DNA of 64,000 nucleotides from Pannonibacter phragmitetus DSM 14782 (lineage in GTDB: Bacteria > Pseudomonadota > Alphaproteobacteria > Rhizobiales > Stappiaceae), in NCBI RefSeq assembly GCF_000382365.1, contig NZ_KB908215.1, forward strand, positions 806,001 through 870,000, given 5' to 3'. This document shows positions 1 to 8,350 of the stretch, in pieces. The notes below the pieces were generated by a model. It saw nothing but the letters and a program-made list of their open reading frames with translations, made no database searches and was not told the DNA's origin. Both the position numbers and the translations under genes were made by a program. Each line of letters starts with the position of its first letter. Within the stretch, counting starts at the first letter, position 1.

Positions 1-702
1 ACCTTTGTGACACGTGGATCGGCCCAGGCGCGCGGCACGCTGAAGGTCAGCGCGCCCACATCCTTCGGCCGCATGCACGTGGCGCCTTATCTCGCCCGCT
101 TCCTCGAAGCTAATCCGGACCTTTATGTCAGCCTCGATCTGTCGGACGAGTTCGCCGACATCGTCGGTGACGGCTACGATCTCGCCATCCGCATTGCCGA
201 ACTGTCCGACTCCAGCCTCGTTGCCCGGCGCCTTGCCCCCGTGCACCGGGTGCTCTGCGCCGCCCCGTCCTATATCGAGCGGCATGGCGAGCCGAAGAGC
301 ATCGATGATCTCGTCGAGAACCACGTCCGGGTTGCCGCCGCCGCGCAGGATCCCTGGCGGCTGATGGGGCCGCGTGGCCTGGAAATCGTCAAGACGGACG
401 CCCCCTTGCGCACCAATTCCAGCGAGGTGGTACGCGAAGCAGTACTTTCCGGCGTGGGCATTGCCCTGCGCTCCACATGGGATGTGGGCCCGGAACTGCG
501 GGACGGCAAACTGAAGATCGTGCTGCCCCAATACCGCGCTTCCAAGGACGTGGGCCTGCATGCGGTCTATCCGACCCGGCGCTTCCTGCCGGCCAAAGTC
601 AGGGTTTTCATCGACTTTCTGGCCCAGCTCTACGGTCCGCAGCCCTATTGGGACGAGGGCCTGTCCGGCTGGCTCGGCAGCATGGAACGCGCGGCGGGCT
701 GA
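1..702 (+). CDS. LysR-family transcriptional regulator, C-terminal part (5' truncated)
   Basis: The reading frame is open from the first base, so the gene begins outside the window. The GTG at 7 is unlikely to be the true start. The visible ~230 residues are a LysR substrate-binding domain: it opens with GTLKVSAPTSFGRMHVAPYL, the usual first strand of the effector domain, and continues through YDLAIRIAEL and VLSGVGIALRS, typical of the CrgA/DmlR branch. The winged-HTH that binds DNA lies upstream and is not seen. The effector and target genes cannot be told from this fragment. The next gene, a cytochrome c, is co-directional but about 110 bp away and probably has its own promoter. The family call is secure; the function is unknown. 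Confidence 0.9.
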   Translation, partial: TFVTRGSAQARGTLKVSAPTSFGRMHVAPYLARFLEANPDLYVSLDLSDEFADIVGDGYDLAIRIAELSDSSLVARRLAPVHRVLCAAPSYIERHGEPKSIDDLVENHVRVAAAAQDPWRLMGPRGLEIVKTDAPLRTNSSEVVREAVLSGVGIALRSTWDVGPELRDGKLKIVLPQYRASKDVGLHAVYPTRRFLPAKVRVFIDFLAQLYGPQPYWDEGLSGWLGSMERAAG

Positions 703-811
703 CGGCGTAGCTCTGCGTATGAGCCACAGTGACGCACCCGCTTGCAGCTTGAAAAGAGTAGAATATCTTCTCTGTGACCGGCTTGGCGGCCGTGACTGAG
801 GGAGAAACGCG

Positions 812-1207
812 ATGAAATATGTAGTGCTTGCTGCAGCCATGCTGGCTGCTGCGGCGACGGGGGCACGTGCCGACGGCGATGCCGCTGCGGGCGAAAAGGT
901 CTTCAAGAAGTGCATGGCCTGCCATGAAGTTGGCGCGAGTGCCAAGAACAAGGTGGGGCCGGAACTGAACGGCATCGTCGGGCGCCCGGTCGCCGCGATT
1001 GCCGAGTTCAAATACTCGCCTGCCATGACCGAGTTCGGTGCCGGTGGCAAGGTGTGGGACGCGGAAACCCTTCACACCTATCTGGCGGACCCCAAGGGCC
1101 TCGTCCCCAAGACCAAGATGGCTTTTGCCGGTCTGAAGAAGGATCAGGAAGTCCTGGACGTGATCGCCTACATGAACCAGTTCAACGCGGACGGTTCAAC
1201 CAAGTAA
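812..1207 (+). CDS. Periplasmic class I cytochrome c (cytochrome c2 type)
   Basis: This 131-residue protein is a soluble electron carrier exported to the periplasm. Residues 1-20 form a signal peptide ending in ARA before DGDAAAGEKVF. The haem-binding motif CMACH (Cys34, Cys37, His38) gives covalent attachment and the proximal ligand. Met103 in KTKMAFAGL fits the distal methionine ligand. The VGPELNGIVGR block is characteristic of cytochrome c2/c550 proteins that carry electrons from the bc1 complex to terminal oxidases. The ATG follows GGAGAAACGCG at a normal distance. A strong hairpin terminator follows 20 bp after the stop, so it is probably a single-gene unit. Which redox partner it serves cannot be read from the sequence. 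Confidence 0.93.
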   Translation: MKYVVLAAAMLAAAATGARADGDAAAGEKVFKKCMACHEVGASAKNKVGPELNGIVGRPVAAIAEFKYSPAMTEFGAGGKVWDAETLHTYLADPKGLVPKTKMAFAGLKKDQEVLDVIAYMNQFNADGSTK

Positions 1208-1226
1208 TCCGGATTTCCGGACTTGC

Positions 1227-1253
1227 AAGGCCGGGCCCAGCGCCCGGCCTTTT
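1227..1253 (+). terminator. Intrinsic terminator after the cytochrome c gene
   Basis: A perfect 10-bp stem (AAGGCCGGGC at 1227-1236 with GCCCGGCCTT at 1242-1251) closes a 5-nt loop and runs into a short T tract. It sits 20 bp after the cytochrome c stop. Confidence 0.8.
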
Positions 1254-1294
1254 GCGTTTCATGAAGATATTTATCATTAAAAATCAAATATTTT

Positions 1295-1430
1295 CGTCAT
1301 GCCATGGCTCGACCATGGCATCCACACCGATACGTAACAACAAACTCGGCGCACAATATAACATCTTTACTTTTATTAAACGTAACAATACGCAACGGGA
1401 TGGATGCCATGATCAAGTCATGGCATGACG
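1295..1430. repeat. Palindromic repeat doublet (REP/BIME-like), copy A
   Basis: Two inverted copies of a 30-bp unit bound this 136-bp stretch: 1295-1324 on the plus strand and 1401-1430 on the minus strand. Each unit begins CGTCATGCCATG and ends CATGGCATCCA, and is itself an imperfect palindrome (TGCCATGG, short spacer, CCATGGCA). The same doublet, with diverged sequence between the ends, occurs at 20449-20586. The AT-rich interior (1325-1400) shows no gene. It fills most of the gap between the convergent cytochrome c and DUF3422 genes. Confidence 0.8.
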
Positions 1431-1464
1431 GCGTTGATGTATTGAGCGCTCTGCTGCTCCCCCC

Positions 1465-2787
1465 TCAATGCGGCTCCCCGGTATCCGTGTGATGCGCCCG
1501 GATGCGGCGGACGGTCCACCAGACAGCGAGCAGCACCAGCGGCACCGACATCCCCGAGACCAGTCCCGGATCGGGCATGGGCACACCCGCTTCCTTCAGG
1601 CCCTTGGCGAGATAGCCCACCAGCCCCACCACATAATAGCTGACGGCAGCCACCGAGAGTCCCTCCACCGTCTGCTGCAGGCGCAATTGCAGGCGGGCGC
1701 GGCGGTTCATGGAATCGAGCAGATCCCGGTTCTGGCGTTCCATGTCCACATCCACCCGCGTGCGCAGCAGCGTCGTGGCGCGGGCAAGCTTGCGCGACAG
1801 GTTGATCTGCCGGTTCTCCACCGACTCGATGGTGCGCATCGCCGGGGCAATGCGGCGTGCAAGAAAGGAGGCCAGCCCGAGATAGCCGGGAACCGGGGCT
1901 TCCTCGATGGTCTCCAGCCGTGCCTTGAGAATGCTGTGATAGGCACGGCTCGCCCCGAAGCGGTAGGCGCTGGCTGCCGCCCCCGCTTCCAGATCAGCCG
2001 CCAGATCGGAGAGGCGCTCCAGCAGGTGGCGGTTGCTGTCCATGTCCGAGGCCCCGCGCATCTCCCCGGTCAACCGCACAAGCTCTTCCTCGATCCGCCG
2101 GACATCCGGAGAAAGCTCCGTCGCCATGGGCAGGCCAAGCAGCGCCAGCGTGCGGTAGGTTTCCACCTCGATGAGACGCTGTGCCAGCGCGCCGGTCTGG
2201 CTGGGCGCCATGCCCCTGTCGATGAGTAGAATACGTGTCAGCCCCTCGCCGTCCTGCCGGAAATCCGTCATGGCGACGGCCCGCCCCTCCTCGGATTGGA
2301 GAGCGGCCAGGCTTGCCCGGTCAAACCACCGGGCCTGCGCAGCCTCGTCGTGACCATTTTCCGGCACGGCATCCAGCCTTGCGGCCACCAGCATCGGTCC
2401 CGGAGCCCGGAAGCCCGATCCGAAGGGATGACCGGCGGGAATCCGCCCGAAGGGATGGCCGCCATCCGGCGCCACGTCAAAGGTGTAGGTGATGAACTCC
2501 GAATGCTGCTCCCAGCGCAGCGAGCCGCCTGCCATCGGCAGAACATGCGAGCGGTCGCTCTCCCCCGGCCCCTTTACACCCTGGCTGCGGCAGAGATCGG
2601 CAAACCAGATCCGGTCCTCGCTGATGGCCTTTGGATCGCAGGTGAAGGCGTAATGCAAAAGGATGCGCGGGCTTTCCAGCGCCCGGAACGGGCGGGCATG
2701 CAGCTCGCCCAGCACGGCTGCCCTAAGGTGATGCTTGCCGAATGGCAGCAAGCCGCCGGTCTGCTGCGTGTTTGCGTCCGCGTTCAT
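1465..2787 (-). CDS. DUF3422 family membrane protein
   Basis: This 440-residue conserved hypothetical protein is recognised from its N-terminal block LLPFGKHHLRAAVLGELHAR, typical of DUF3422. The central part (roughly residues 200-380) is helical and rich in Arg, Glu and Leu. The C-terminus holds two hydrophobic segments (near VAAVSYYVVGLVGYL and VPLVLLAVWWTV), so the protein is probably anchored in the inner membrane by its tail. I chose the ATG at 2787 because the family begins about there. A longer in-frame extension to 2970 overlaps the promoter and operator of the divergent gntR gene and lacks family similarity. No biochemical function is known for the family, and the neighbours do not suggest one. 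Confidence 0.85.
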   Translation of the reverse strand: MNADANTQQTGGLLPFGKHHLRAAVLGELHARPFRALESPRILLHYAFTCDPKAISEDRIWFADLCRSQGVKGPGESDRSHVLPMAGGSLRWEQHSEFITYTFDVAPDGGHPFGRIPAGHPFGSGFRAPGPMLVAARLDAVPENGHDEAAQARWFDRASLAALQSEEGRAVAMTDFRQDGEGLTRILLIDRGMAPSQTGALAQRLIEVETYRTLALLGLPMATELSPDVRRIEEELVRLTGEMRGASDMDSNRHLLERLSDLAADLEAGAAASAYRFGASRAYHSILKARLETIEEAPVPGYLGLASFLARRIAPAMRTIESVENRQINLSRKLARATTLLRTRVDVDMERQNRDLLDSMNRRARLQLRLQQTVEGLSVAAVSYYVVGLVGYLAKGLKEAGVPMPDPGLVSGMSVPLVLLAVWWTVRRIRAHHTDTGEPH

Positions 2788-2904
2788 TCTCGCCCCCGTC
2801 TTCCTGCCCCAAAGTGACGCAGTATCCTCGCATCTGTCATGCGCAAAATTGCGACGGAAGCAAGCTGCGACACAATGTAAGGGGACACGCAAAGCGGGTC
2901 TTGC

Positions 2905-2929
2905 AATTGGACAAGAAATTTGACCAATT
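2905..2929. promoter_or_regulatory. Palindromic operator candidate of the FadR/LldR-type regulator
   Basis: The arms AATTGGACAA (2905-2914) and TTGACCAATT (2920-2929) are inverted repeats with one mismatched pair around a 5-bp centre. The TTGG/CCAA half-sites resemble operators of FadR-subfamily GntR regulators such as LldR and PdhR. The site is centred 37 bp before the gntR start, which suggests autoregulation and control of lldD. Confidence 0.65.
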
Positions 2930-2953
2930 AAAGCAGGGAGAACGGAGACTCGC

Positions 2954-3793
2954 ATGTTCGCGAAGGTCAATCATGCCCGCACCGCCGATGCTGTGGTGGA
3001 TCAGATCGAGCTTCTGATCCTCAATGGCGTGCTGCGCCCGGCCGACCGGCTGCCGCCCGAGCGGGAGCTGGTGGACCTGGTGGATGTGTCGCGGCCGATC
3101 TTGCGTGAGGCTCTGAAGACGCTGGAAGAGCGCGGGCTTCTGGTGAGCCGCCAGGGCGGTGGCACTTATGTGGCAGACCTGACCGGCTCAGTGTTTTCCG
3201 AACCTCTGCTGGACCTCATCGCCCGCCATCCCGCCGCCATCGAAGACTATCTCGACTTCCGCAGCGATATTGAAGGCCTTGCAGCCGCCAAGGCGGCGGC
3301 AAGGGCCACCGCTGCCGATCATGCGCTGCTGACTCGCATTGTGGAGGCCATGGCCGCTGCCTTCGAGGCGGAAGACCATGAAGCAGAGGCCCGGCTTGAC
3401 GTGGAGTTTCATCAGGCCATCGGAGAAGCAGCCCATAACATGATCCTGCTGCACACCTTGCGGGCCTGCTACCGCCTGCTGGAAACCGGCGTCTACTTCA
3501 GCCAGCAGAAGCTCTTCCGCCATCCCGGCGCCCGCGAGGCGCTGCTGGACCAGCACCGGGCCATCCTCGCCAGGGTGACCGCCGACGACAGCGAAGGCGC
3601 GCAGCAGGCCGCAGAAGCACACATTGCCTTTGTGCGCCGCGCGCTGACGGAAGCCGGGCAGGAAGGCGCCCGCAGCGCCCTGTCGAACCTCAGGCTTGAC
3701 CAGCGCATTGCCAGCCTGCCGAAACCCCGGCGCGCCAAGGCCAAATCAACAGCCAAATCAACAGCCAAACCGGTGGCCGCCCGCCAGACATGA
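2954..3793 (+). CDS. lldR: GntR-family (FadR subfamily, FCD domain) regulator, LldR-like
   Basis: This 279-residue regulator has a winged-HTH at about residues 8-75 (ILNGVLRPADRLPPERELVD, then VSRPILREALKTLEERGLL) and an all-helical FCD ligand-binding domain from about 95 to 230. Within FCD, DFRSDIEG, EFHQAIGEA and the late H in AEAHIAF fit the usual metal/ligand-binding pattern. The tail (SLPKPRRAKAKSTAKSTAKP) is a basic, low-complexity extension not needed for the fold. The gene lies 43 bp upstream of an L-lactate dehydrogenase gene in the same direction, and a palindrome stands before it. From this I infer a lactate-responsive repressor or dual regulator. The family call is firm; the ligand is inferred from context only. 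Confidence 0.85.
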   Translation: MFAKVNHARTADAVVDQIELLILNGVLRPADRLPPERELVDLVDVSRPILREALKTLEERGLLVSRQGGGTYVADLTGSVFSEPLLDLIARHPAAIEDYLDFRSDIEGLAAAKAAARATAADHALLTRIVEAMAAAFEAEDHEAEARLDVEFHQAIGEAAHNMILLHTLRACYRLLETGVYFSQQKLFRHPGAREALLDQHRAILARVTADDSEGAQQAAEAHIAFVRRALTEAGQEGARSALSNLRLDQRIASLPKPRRAKAKSTAKSTAKPVAARQT

Positions 3794-3836
3794 ACCCCGG
3801 ACCGAAGTCCCGTTACCTTGGGAAGGATCTGAACGC

Positions 3837-5000
3837 ATGCCCGTGATAACCGAGATCGAAGACCTCAAGCGGCTTTACAGGCGCCGCGTGCCGAAGATGT
3901 TCTACGACTATGCCGAGACCGGCAGCTGGACCGAACAGACGTTCCGGGAGAACTCGTCGGACTTTGACGAGATCCGCCTGCGCCAGCGCATCGCCGTCGA
4001 CATGGCCGGACGCAGCACTGCGGCCAAGATGGTGGGGCAGGACTGCAAGATGCCGGTTGCGCTGGCACCCGTCGGGCTCTGCGGCATGCAGTCTGCTGAT
4101 GGCGAGATCAAGGCCGCGCGCGCGGCCGAAAAATTCGGCGTGCCCTTCACGCTTTCCACCATGTCCATCTGTTCCATCGAGGACGTGGCGGAGCACACCA
4201 GCAAGCCGTTCTGGTTTCAGGTCTATACCCTGAAGGACGATGACTTCATGAAGCGCCTGTTTGCCCGCGCCAAGGCGGCAAGCTGCTCGGCCCTTGTCAT
4301 CACGGTGGATCTGCAGGTGCTTGGCCAGCGTCACAAGGACCTGAAGAACGGGCTCAGCGCCCCCCCGAAGCTGACGCCCTCCTCGATCCTGAACCTTGCC
4401 ACCAAGGTGCCGTGGGGGCTGGAAATGCTGCAGACCAAGCGGCGCTTCTTCGGCAACATCGTCGGCCATGCCAAGGGCGTGAGCGACCCCACCTCCTTGA
4501 GCAGCTGGACGGCGGAAGCCTTTGATCCCTCGCTGAACTGGGAGCGCATCCGCGAATTCCGCAGCTGGTGGGACGGTCCGGTCATCCTCAAGGGCATTCT
4601 CGACGCGGAAGACGCGAAGAAGGCGCTGGATGTGGGCGCCGATGCCATCGTCGTGTCCAACCACGGCGGCCGCCAGCTCGACGGCGCGCTCAGCTCCATC
4701 CGGACCCTGCCGAAGATCATGGATGCGGTGGGAGACAAGATCGAGGTCCATCTCGACAGCGGCATCCGCTCCGGTCAGGACGTGCTGAAGGCACTGGCGC
4801 TGGGTGCCAAGGGCACCATGATCGGCCGTGCCTTCGTCTATGGCCTGGGCGCCATGGGCGAGGCAGGGGTGACGCGGGCCCTTGAGGTGATCCACAAGGA
4901 GCTGGACGTCACCATGGCGCTTTGCGGCGAGCGCAACGTCAAGGATCTGGGCCGCCACAACCTGCTGCTGCCCGCAGACTTCGCCGACCGCTGGCGCTGA
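3837..5000 (+). CDS. lldD: FMN-dependent L-lactate dehydrogenase (quinone-linked, LldD type)
   Basis: This 387-residue member of the FMN-dependent alpha-hydroxyacid dehydrogenase family oxidises L-lactate to pyruvate and passes electrons to the respiratory chain at the inner membrane. The N-terminus EDLKRLYRRRVPKMFYDYAE is typical. The active-site histidine lies in SNHGGRQLDGA, and the FMN-phosphate loop in DSGIRSGQDVLKALALGAKG is intact. The length matches LldD (about 380-396). The start at 3837 has GGAAGGA about 10 nt upstream; a longer frame reaching back into lldR is not needed. The gene follows lldR closely and probably forms an operon with it. Paralogues such as mandelate or glycolate oxidase are possible, but the lldR context favours lactate. 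Confidence 0.9.
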   Translation: MPVITEIEDLKRLYRRRVPKMFYDYAETGSWTEQTFRENSSDFDEIRLRQRIAVDMAGRSTAAKMVGQDCKMPVALAPVGLCGMQSADGEIKAARAAEKFGVPFTLSTMSICSIEDVAEHTSKPFWFQVYTLKDDDFMKRLFARAKAASCSALVITVDLQVLGQRHKDLKNGLSAPPKLTPSSILNLATKVPWGLEMLQTKRRFFGNIVGHAKGVSDPTSLSSWTAEAFDPSLNWERIREFRSWWDGPVILKGILDAEDAKKALDVGADAIVVSNHGGRQLDGALSSIRTLPKIMDAVGDKIEVHLDSGIRSGQDVLKALALGAKGTMIGRAFVYGLGAMGEAGVTRALEVIHKELDVTMALCGERNVKDLGRHNLLLPADFADRWR

Positions 5001-5018
5001 CGAACGTCCGGGTCCGCC

Positions 5019-5720
5019 TCACCTCAGCAGGCGGACCCAGTTGGCGGCAAGGCGGGCGCCGGTGGCATCGGCACGGGGCGCGTGCCGGGCAATCTCGGCT
5101 TCCAGCCGCTGCGCCCAGTCCGCAGTGTTTTCGGCGATCATGCCGGCGAAATCCCGCGACCAGTCGCGCACTTCCGGTTCGGCTGCTTCGAAATGGAACT
5201 GGATGGCATAGGTCGCCGCGCCCATGCGGAAGGCCTGATGGCGTGTCTGGGCGCTTGTGGCCAGATGCACCGCGCCTTCGGGCAGATCAAATGTGTCATT
5301 GTGCCAGTGGAACAGCGGCGCACCCTCCCCCAGCGCCGACAGCACCGGATCCGCCTTGCCCGCATCGGTCGGCGTCACGTCATGCCAGCCGAATTCTATG
5401 GGCCTGCCGATGATGTTGCGCCCGCCGAAGGCACGGGCGATGAGCTGCGAGCCAAGACAGATGCCCAGCACCGGCCTCTGCTCCCCGTGAAAGCTGCGGA
5501 TCAGATCACAGATCCCTGGCAGGAAGGGCGAGCCCTCGTCATCCAGCGCGTTCTGCCCGCCGCCAAAGACGGCGAGGCCGGAGAAACGCTCAGCGCGCTG
5601 TGGCACCGGTTCCCCCTCGAAGGCCTTCACCACGGTCACTTCGGCCCCCGCATCCTGAAGGGCGCGGCCCACTTGGCCATGGGGTGTGAGCGGATAGTTT
5701 TCGATGACAAGAACGCGCAT
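5019..5720 (-). CDS. Class I glutamine amidotransferase-like protein
   Basis: This 233-residue protein has the class I glutamine amidotransferase fold. The nucleophile elbow is GICLGSQLIA (Cys about residue 88), and the His-Glu pair is in QFHFEAAE, so the catalytic triad is complete. The beginning MRVLVIENYPLTPHG and FGGGQNALDDE resemble stand-alone GMP-synthase-like amidotransferases, often annotated as type 1 GATase or gamma-glutamyl hydrolase. The ATG at 5720 is preceded by GGAG. No synthase partner lies next to it, so the acceptor is unknown. It is convergent with lldD and divergent from the gene at 5824. Although gamma-glutamyl-polyamine genes lie 40 kb away, nothing local links it to PuuD. 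Confidence 0.85.
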   Translation of the reverse strand: MRVLVIENYPLTPHGQVGRALQDAGAEVTVVKAFEGEPVPQRAERFSGLAVFGGGQNALDDEGSPFLPGICDLIRSFHGEQRPVLGICLGSQLIARAFGGRNIIGRPIEFGWHDVTPTDAGKADPVLSALGEGAPLFHWHNDTFDLPEGAVHLATSAQTRHQAFRMGAATYAIQFHFEAAEPEVRDWSRDFAGMIAENTADWAQRLEAEIARHAPRADATGARLAANWVRLLR

Positions 5721-5823
5721 GAGGTCTCCGGCGGGTATCGGCTGCGCCTGCGAATGTGGCAGTATCCCTACCCTAGTCAAGGGACGACGGCGCGCTGCCC
5801 TCCCTTTGAATGGAGATTTCGAC

Positions 5824-6429
5824 ATGCCGTTGCAGAACCGGGTCTGGCCCGATGGAGAGCTTGTCTCTCACCCTTGCCGGGGCCTGCTGATGGGCAACCG
5901 GGGTGGACGGCTGCATGATCCGGCAACGAAGACCATAAGGCGGTGGCAGACTTCCCGGCGCTGGATCTGCTGCGTCCTCTCCTTCAAGAACCGCCGCCGT
6001 GAGGTGATGGGCAAAGGCTACACGGAACTCTTCTTTCTGGATGAGGTGACGGCTCTTGCCGCCGGGCACCGGCCCTGCTTTGAATGCAGGCGGGCAGAGG
6101 CGCAGGCCTATGCCAGGGCAGCCGCCCGGCATCTTGGCCTTGAGGCCGCGCCCGGTGCGGACTGGATGGACCTGCAGCTGGCACCCGAGCGCGGCCCGCG
6201 CTGGCAGGGCAAGCCTGCTGACGGCGCGGCCCTGCGGACCCTGCCGGATGGCACCATGCTGACGGACGGAGCCGGATTTCTCGCCCTCAAATCAGGCCGC
6301 CTGCTGCGCTGGAGCCCGGACGGATATGCGGCCACGAACTTGCCCGACGGGCTGCAGGTCATCACCCCGGCGCTGTCTCTTGCGGCCCTGTCTGGCGGAT
6401 ATCAGCCAATCTGGTATCACACATCCTGA
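5824..6429 (+). CDS. Conserved hypothetical protein with a HxxPCxxC motif
   Basis: This 201-residue protein belongs to a conserved but uncharacterised rhizobial family, as far as I recognise it. The N-terminus MPLQNRVWPDGELVSHPCRG and the block GNRGGRLHDP are family hallmarks. It carries WICCV (Cys49, Cys50), GYTELFFLDE, and GHRPCFECRR (His82, Cys85, Cys88). The closely spaced Cys and His residues followed by Arg-Arg suggest a small metal site, but this is inference. There is no signal peptide or membrane segment. The start at 5824 follows GGAGATTTCGAC. It is divergent from the amidotransferase gene, with about 100 bp between starts. I cannot assign a function. Confidence 0.8.
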   Translation: MPLQNRVWPDGELVSHPCRGLLMGNRGGRLHDPATKTIRRWQTSRRWICCVLSFKNRRREVMGKGYTELFFLDEVTALAAGHRPCFECRRAEAQAYARAAARHLGLEAAPGADWMDLQLAPERGPRWQGKPADGAALRTLPDGTMLTDGAGFLALKSGRLLRWSPDGYAATNLPDGLQVITPALSLAALSGGYQPIWYHTS

Positions 6430-6547
6430 AGCTTCATTGCGGTTTCATTCACAAACCAGATCGGTTGCTTCAACGACTATCATTTGAAATTCCTGCCACC
6501 ACGGCGCATTCTCCCGGCCCGGATACCCGGCAGAAGAGAGATTTGAA

Positions 6548-7465
6548 ATGACGATGGCTGAAAGCCGGATTACCGCCCCTGCCTCCCCGCTGACCTCGAA
6601 GGACCTTGGCCTTTATGGCCTCACCGTCTTTTCCTGGGGCTTCAGCTGGATCGCCATGAAGGGGCAGGTGGCGAATGTCGCCCCCGAAGTTTCCGTATTC
6701 TGGCGTTTCGTGCTGGCTGCCGCCGTGATGCTGGGCTGGAGCGTGATCCGGCGGGAAAGGCTGGCCTTTCCCTTGAAGACACACCTGCGCTTTGCCGCGC
6801 TCGGGCTCTTCATTTTCTCCACCAACTTCACCCTGTTCTACTACGGTGCCAAATATCTGCCCTCCGGCCTGCTGGCCGTAGTGTTCTCGCTGGCTTCCGT
6901 CTTCAATCTGATTCTCGGCGTGGTTCTGTTCCGCCAGAGGCCGAAGCTGATCATTCTGGGCGCCGGGCTCATCGGCTTTACCGGCATTGCCCTGATGTTC
7001 TGGCCGCAGATTGCAGGGGCTGAACTGAACCTTGATGCGCTGAAGGGCCTTGCCCTGTGCACGGCCGGCACCCTGTCCTTCTGCCTCGGCAACATGGTGT
7101 CCTCGTCCAACCAGAAGGCGGGCATCAGCATCACATCCGCCACCACATGGGGCATGATTTACGGCATGGGGCTGCTCGGCACCTTCAGCCTGCTGCGTGG
7201 CGACAGCTTTGCGGTGGAGCCGACACTCACCTATCTCGGCAGCCTCGCCTATCTGTCGATCATCGCGTCCGTGCTGGCATTTGCCTCCTACCTGACGCTG
7301 CTTGGCCGCATCGGTCCGGCGCGGGCGGGCTATTCCACGGTTATCTTCCCAGTGGTGGCGCTGACAGTTTCCACCATCTTTGAAGGCTATGTCTGGACCT
7401 TCGCTGCCCTGCTCGGCCTCGTCCTCGTCATTGCAGGCAATGTGATCATGCTGCGCAGCCGGTAA
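6548..7465 (+). CDS. DMT-superfamily (EamA) exporter
   Basis: This 305-residue integral membrane protein has the ten hydrophobic segments and internal duplication of EamA-type drug/metabolite transporters. Typical signatures are FSWGFSWIAMKGQVA in the first helix, VFWRFVLAAAVML in the second, and LFIFSTNFTLFYYGAKYLPS with AVVFSLASVFNLILG at the end of the first half. It probably exports a small metabolite or amino acid across the inner membrane; the substrate cannot be read. The stop is only 9 bp from the stop of the convergent lysR gene, with no space for a separate terminator. An alternative ATG two codons downstream is equally possible. Confidence 0.88.
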   Translation: MTMAESRITAPASPLTSKDLGLYGLTVFSWGFSWIAMKGQVANVAPEVSVFWRFVLAAAVMLGWSVIRRERLAFPLKTHLRFAALGLFIFSTNFTLFYYGAKYLPSGLLAVVFSLASVFNLILGVVLFRQRPKLIILGAGLIGFTGIALMFWPQIAGAELNLDALKGLALCTAGTLSFCLGNMVSSSNQKAGISITSATTWGMIYGMGLLGTFSLLRGDSFAVEPTLTYLGSLAYLSIIASVLAFASYLTLLGRIGPARAGYSTVIFPVVALTVSTIFEGYVWTFAALLGLVLVIAGNVIMLRSR

Positions 7466-7474
7466 GCGGCAGGC

Positions 7475-8350
7475 CTATTCCGCCGCCTGCGGCACCGACA
7501 GGTTGTCGAGAGACGAGATGATGTGTTCCACCAGCGCTTCCGTCACACGGGAATGCTGGTGCCAGGAGCGCATGACGGCAATCTCGCACTCCGGCAGCTT
7601 GGGAAAGCCATCAGCTTCCGCCAGCACCCTCATGCCGGGACGCAGAGCCGATTCAGGCAGCACCGAGACAGCCAGACCCGCCAGAACGGCAGCACCCACG
7701 GCGGTGGAGTTCCAGCTGGAATAAAGCAGCCGGTGCTCACGCCCGACCGAGCGCAGCGCCAGAAGCGCCGCACGCCGCCAGCCGCAGGTGGCACGGCCAA
7801 GTGCCAGCGGCAGCACGTCCTCATTCTCCACCGCATGGCGGGCTGACGTCACCCAGAGCAGCGGCTCGCGCCGGATCACCTCGTCGCGCTGGCCGCCGGG
7901 CTTTTCCACGTGGGTGATGATCGCCACATCCAGCTCATTGGCAACAACGAGATCGATGAGGTTGGCAGTCGGGGCACAGACCACGCTGACCTCCGCCTTG
8001 GGATTGGAACGGGAGAACCGCGCCAGAATCTCCGGCAGGAAGCGATCGGCATAGTCATCTGGCGTGCCCAGCCGCACCATGCCCTGCACTTCGGTTTCGT
8101 CGAAGGCGGCCAGCGTCTCGTCATTCAGCTGCACCAGACGGCGGGCATAGTGCAGCAGCTTCTCGCCTTCTTCGGTGAGCCGGGACAGGCGCCCGTCACG
8201 CATGAAGATTGGGCGGCCGATTCTCTCCTCCAGCCGCCGCATCTGCATGGACACGGCTGACTGGGTCTTGTGCACCATCTCCGCCGCGCGGGTGAAGCTG
8301 CCATATTCGGCGATGGCCACAAACGTGCGCAATTGATCGAGATCGAGCAT
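7475..8350 (-). CDS. LysR-family transcriptional regulator
   Basis: This 291-residue regulator has an N-terminal winged HTH (LDLDQLRTFVAIAEYGSFTRAAEMVHKTQSAVSMQMRRLEE, about residues 2-45, given here only to mark the canonical LysR fold) followed by a substrate-binding domain starting near VRLGTPDDYADRFLP. The latter resembles the LrhA/HdfR-like branch. The ATG at 8350 was preferred to the TTG one codon upstream. The gene is divergent from the DUF1127 gene, with 234 bp between starts, and convergent with the EamA exporter. LysR proteins often control the divergent neighbour, which here is the DUF1127 gene; that link is only a suggestion. The ligand is unknown. Confidence 0.88.
   Translation of the reverse strand: MLDLDQLRTFVAIAEYGSFTRAAEMVHKTQSAVSMQMRRLEERIGRPIFMRDGRLSRLTEEGEKLLHYARRLVQLNDETLAAFDETEVQGMVRLGTPDDYADRFLPEILARFSRSNPKAEVSVVCAPTANLIDLVVANELDVAIITHVEKPGGQRDEVIRREPLLWVTSARHAVENEDVLPLALGRATCGWRRAALLALRSVGREHRLLYSSWNSTAVGAAVLAGLAVSVLPESALRPGMRVLAEADGFPKLPECEIAVMRSWHQHSRVTEALVEHIISSLDNLSVPQAAE

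Noticed and set aside
5019-5720. Assignment of the class I amidotransferase as PuuD of the polyamine pathway
   Set aside because: It is about 40 kb from the polyamine genes and lacks the hydrolase-specific N-terminal pattern; the general GATase call is safer.
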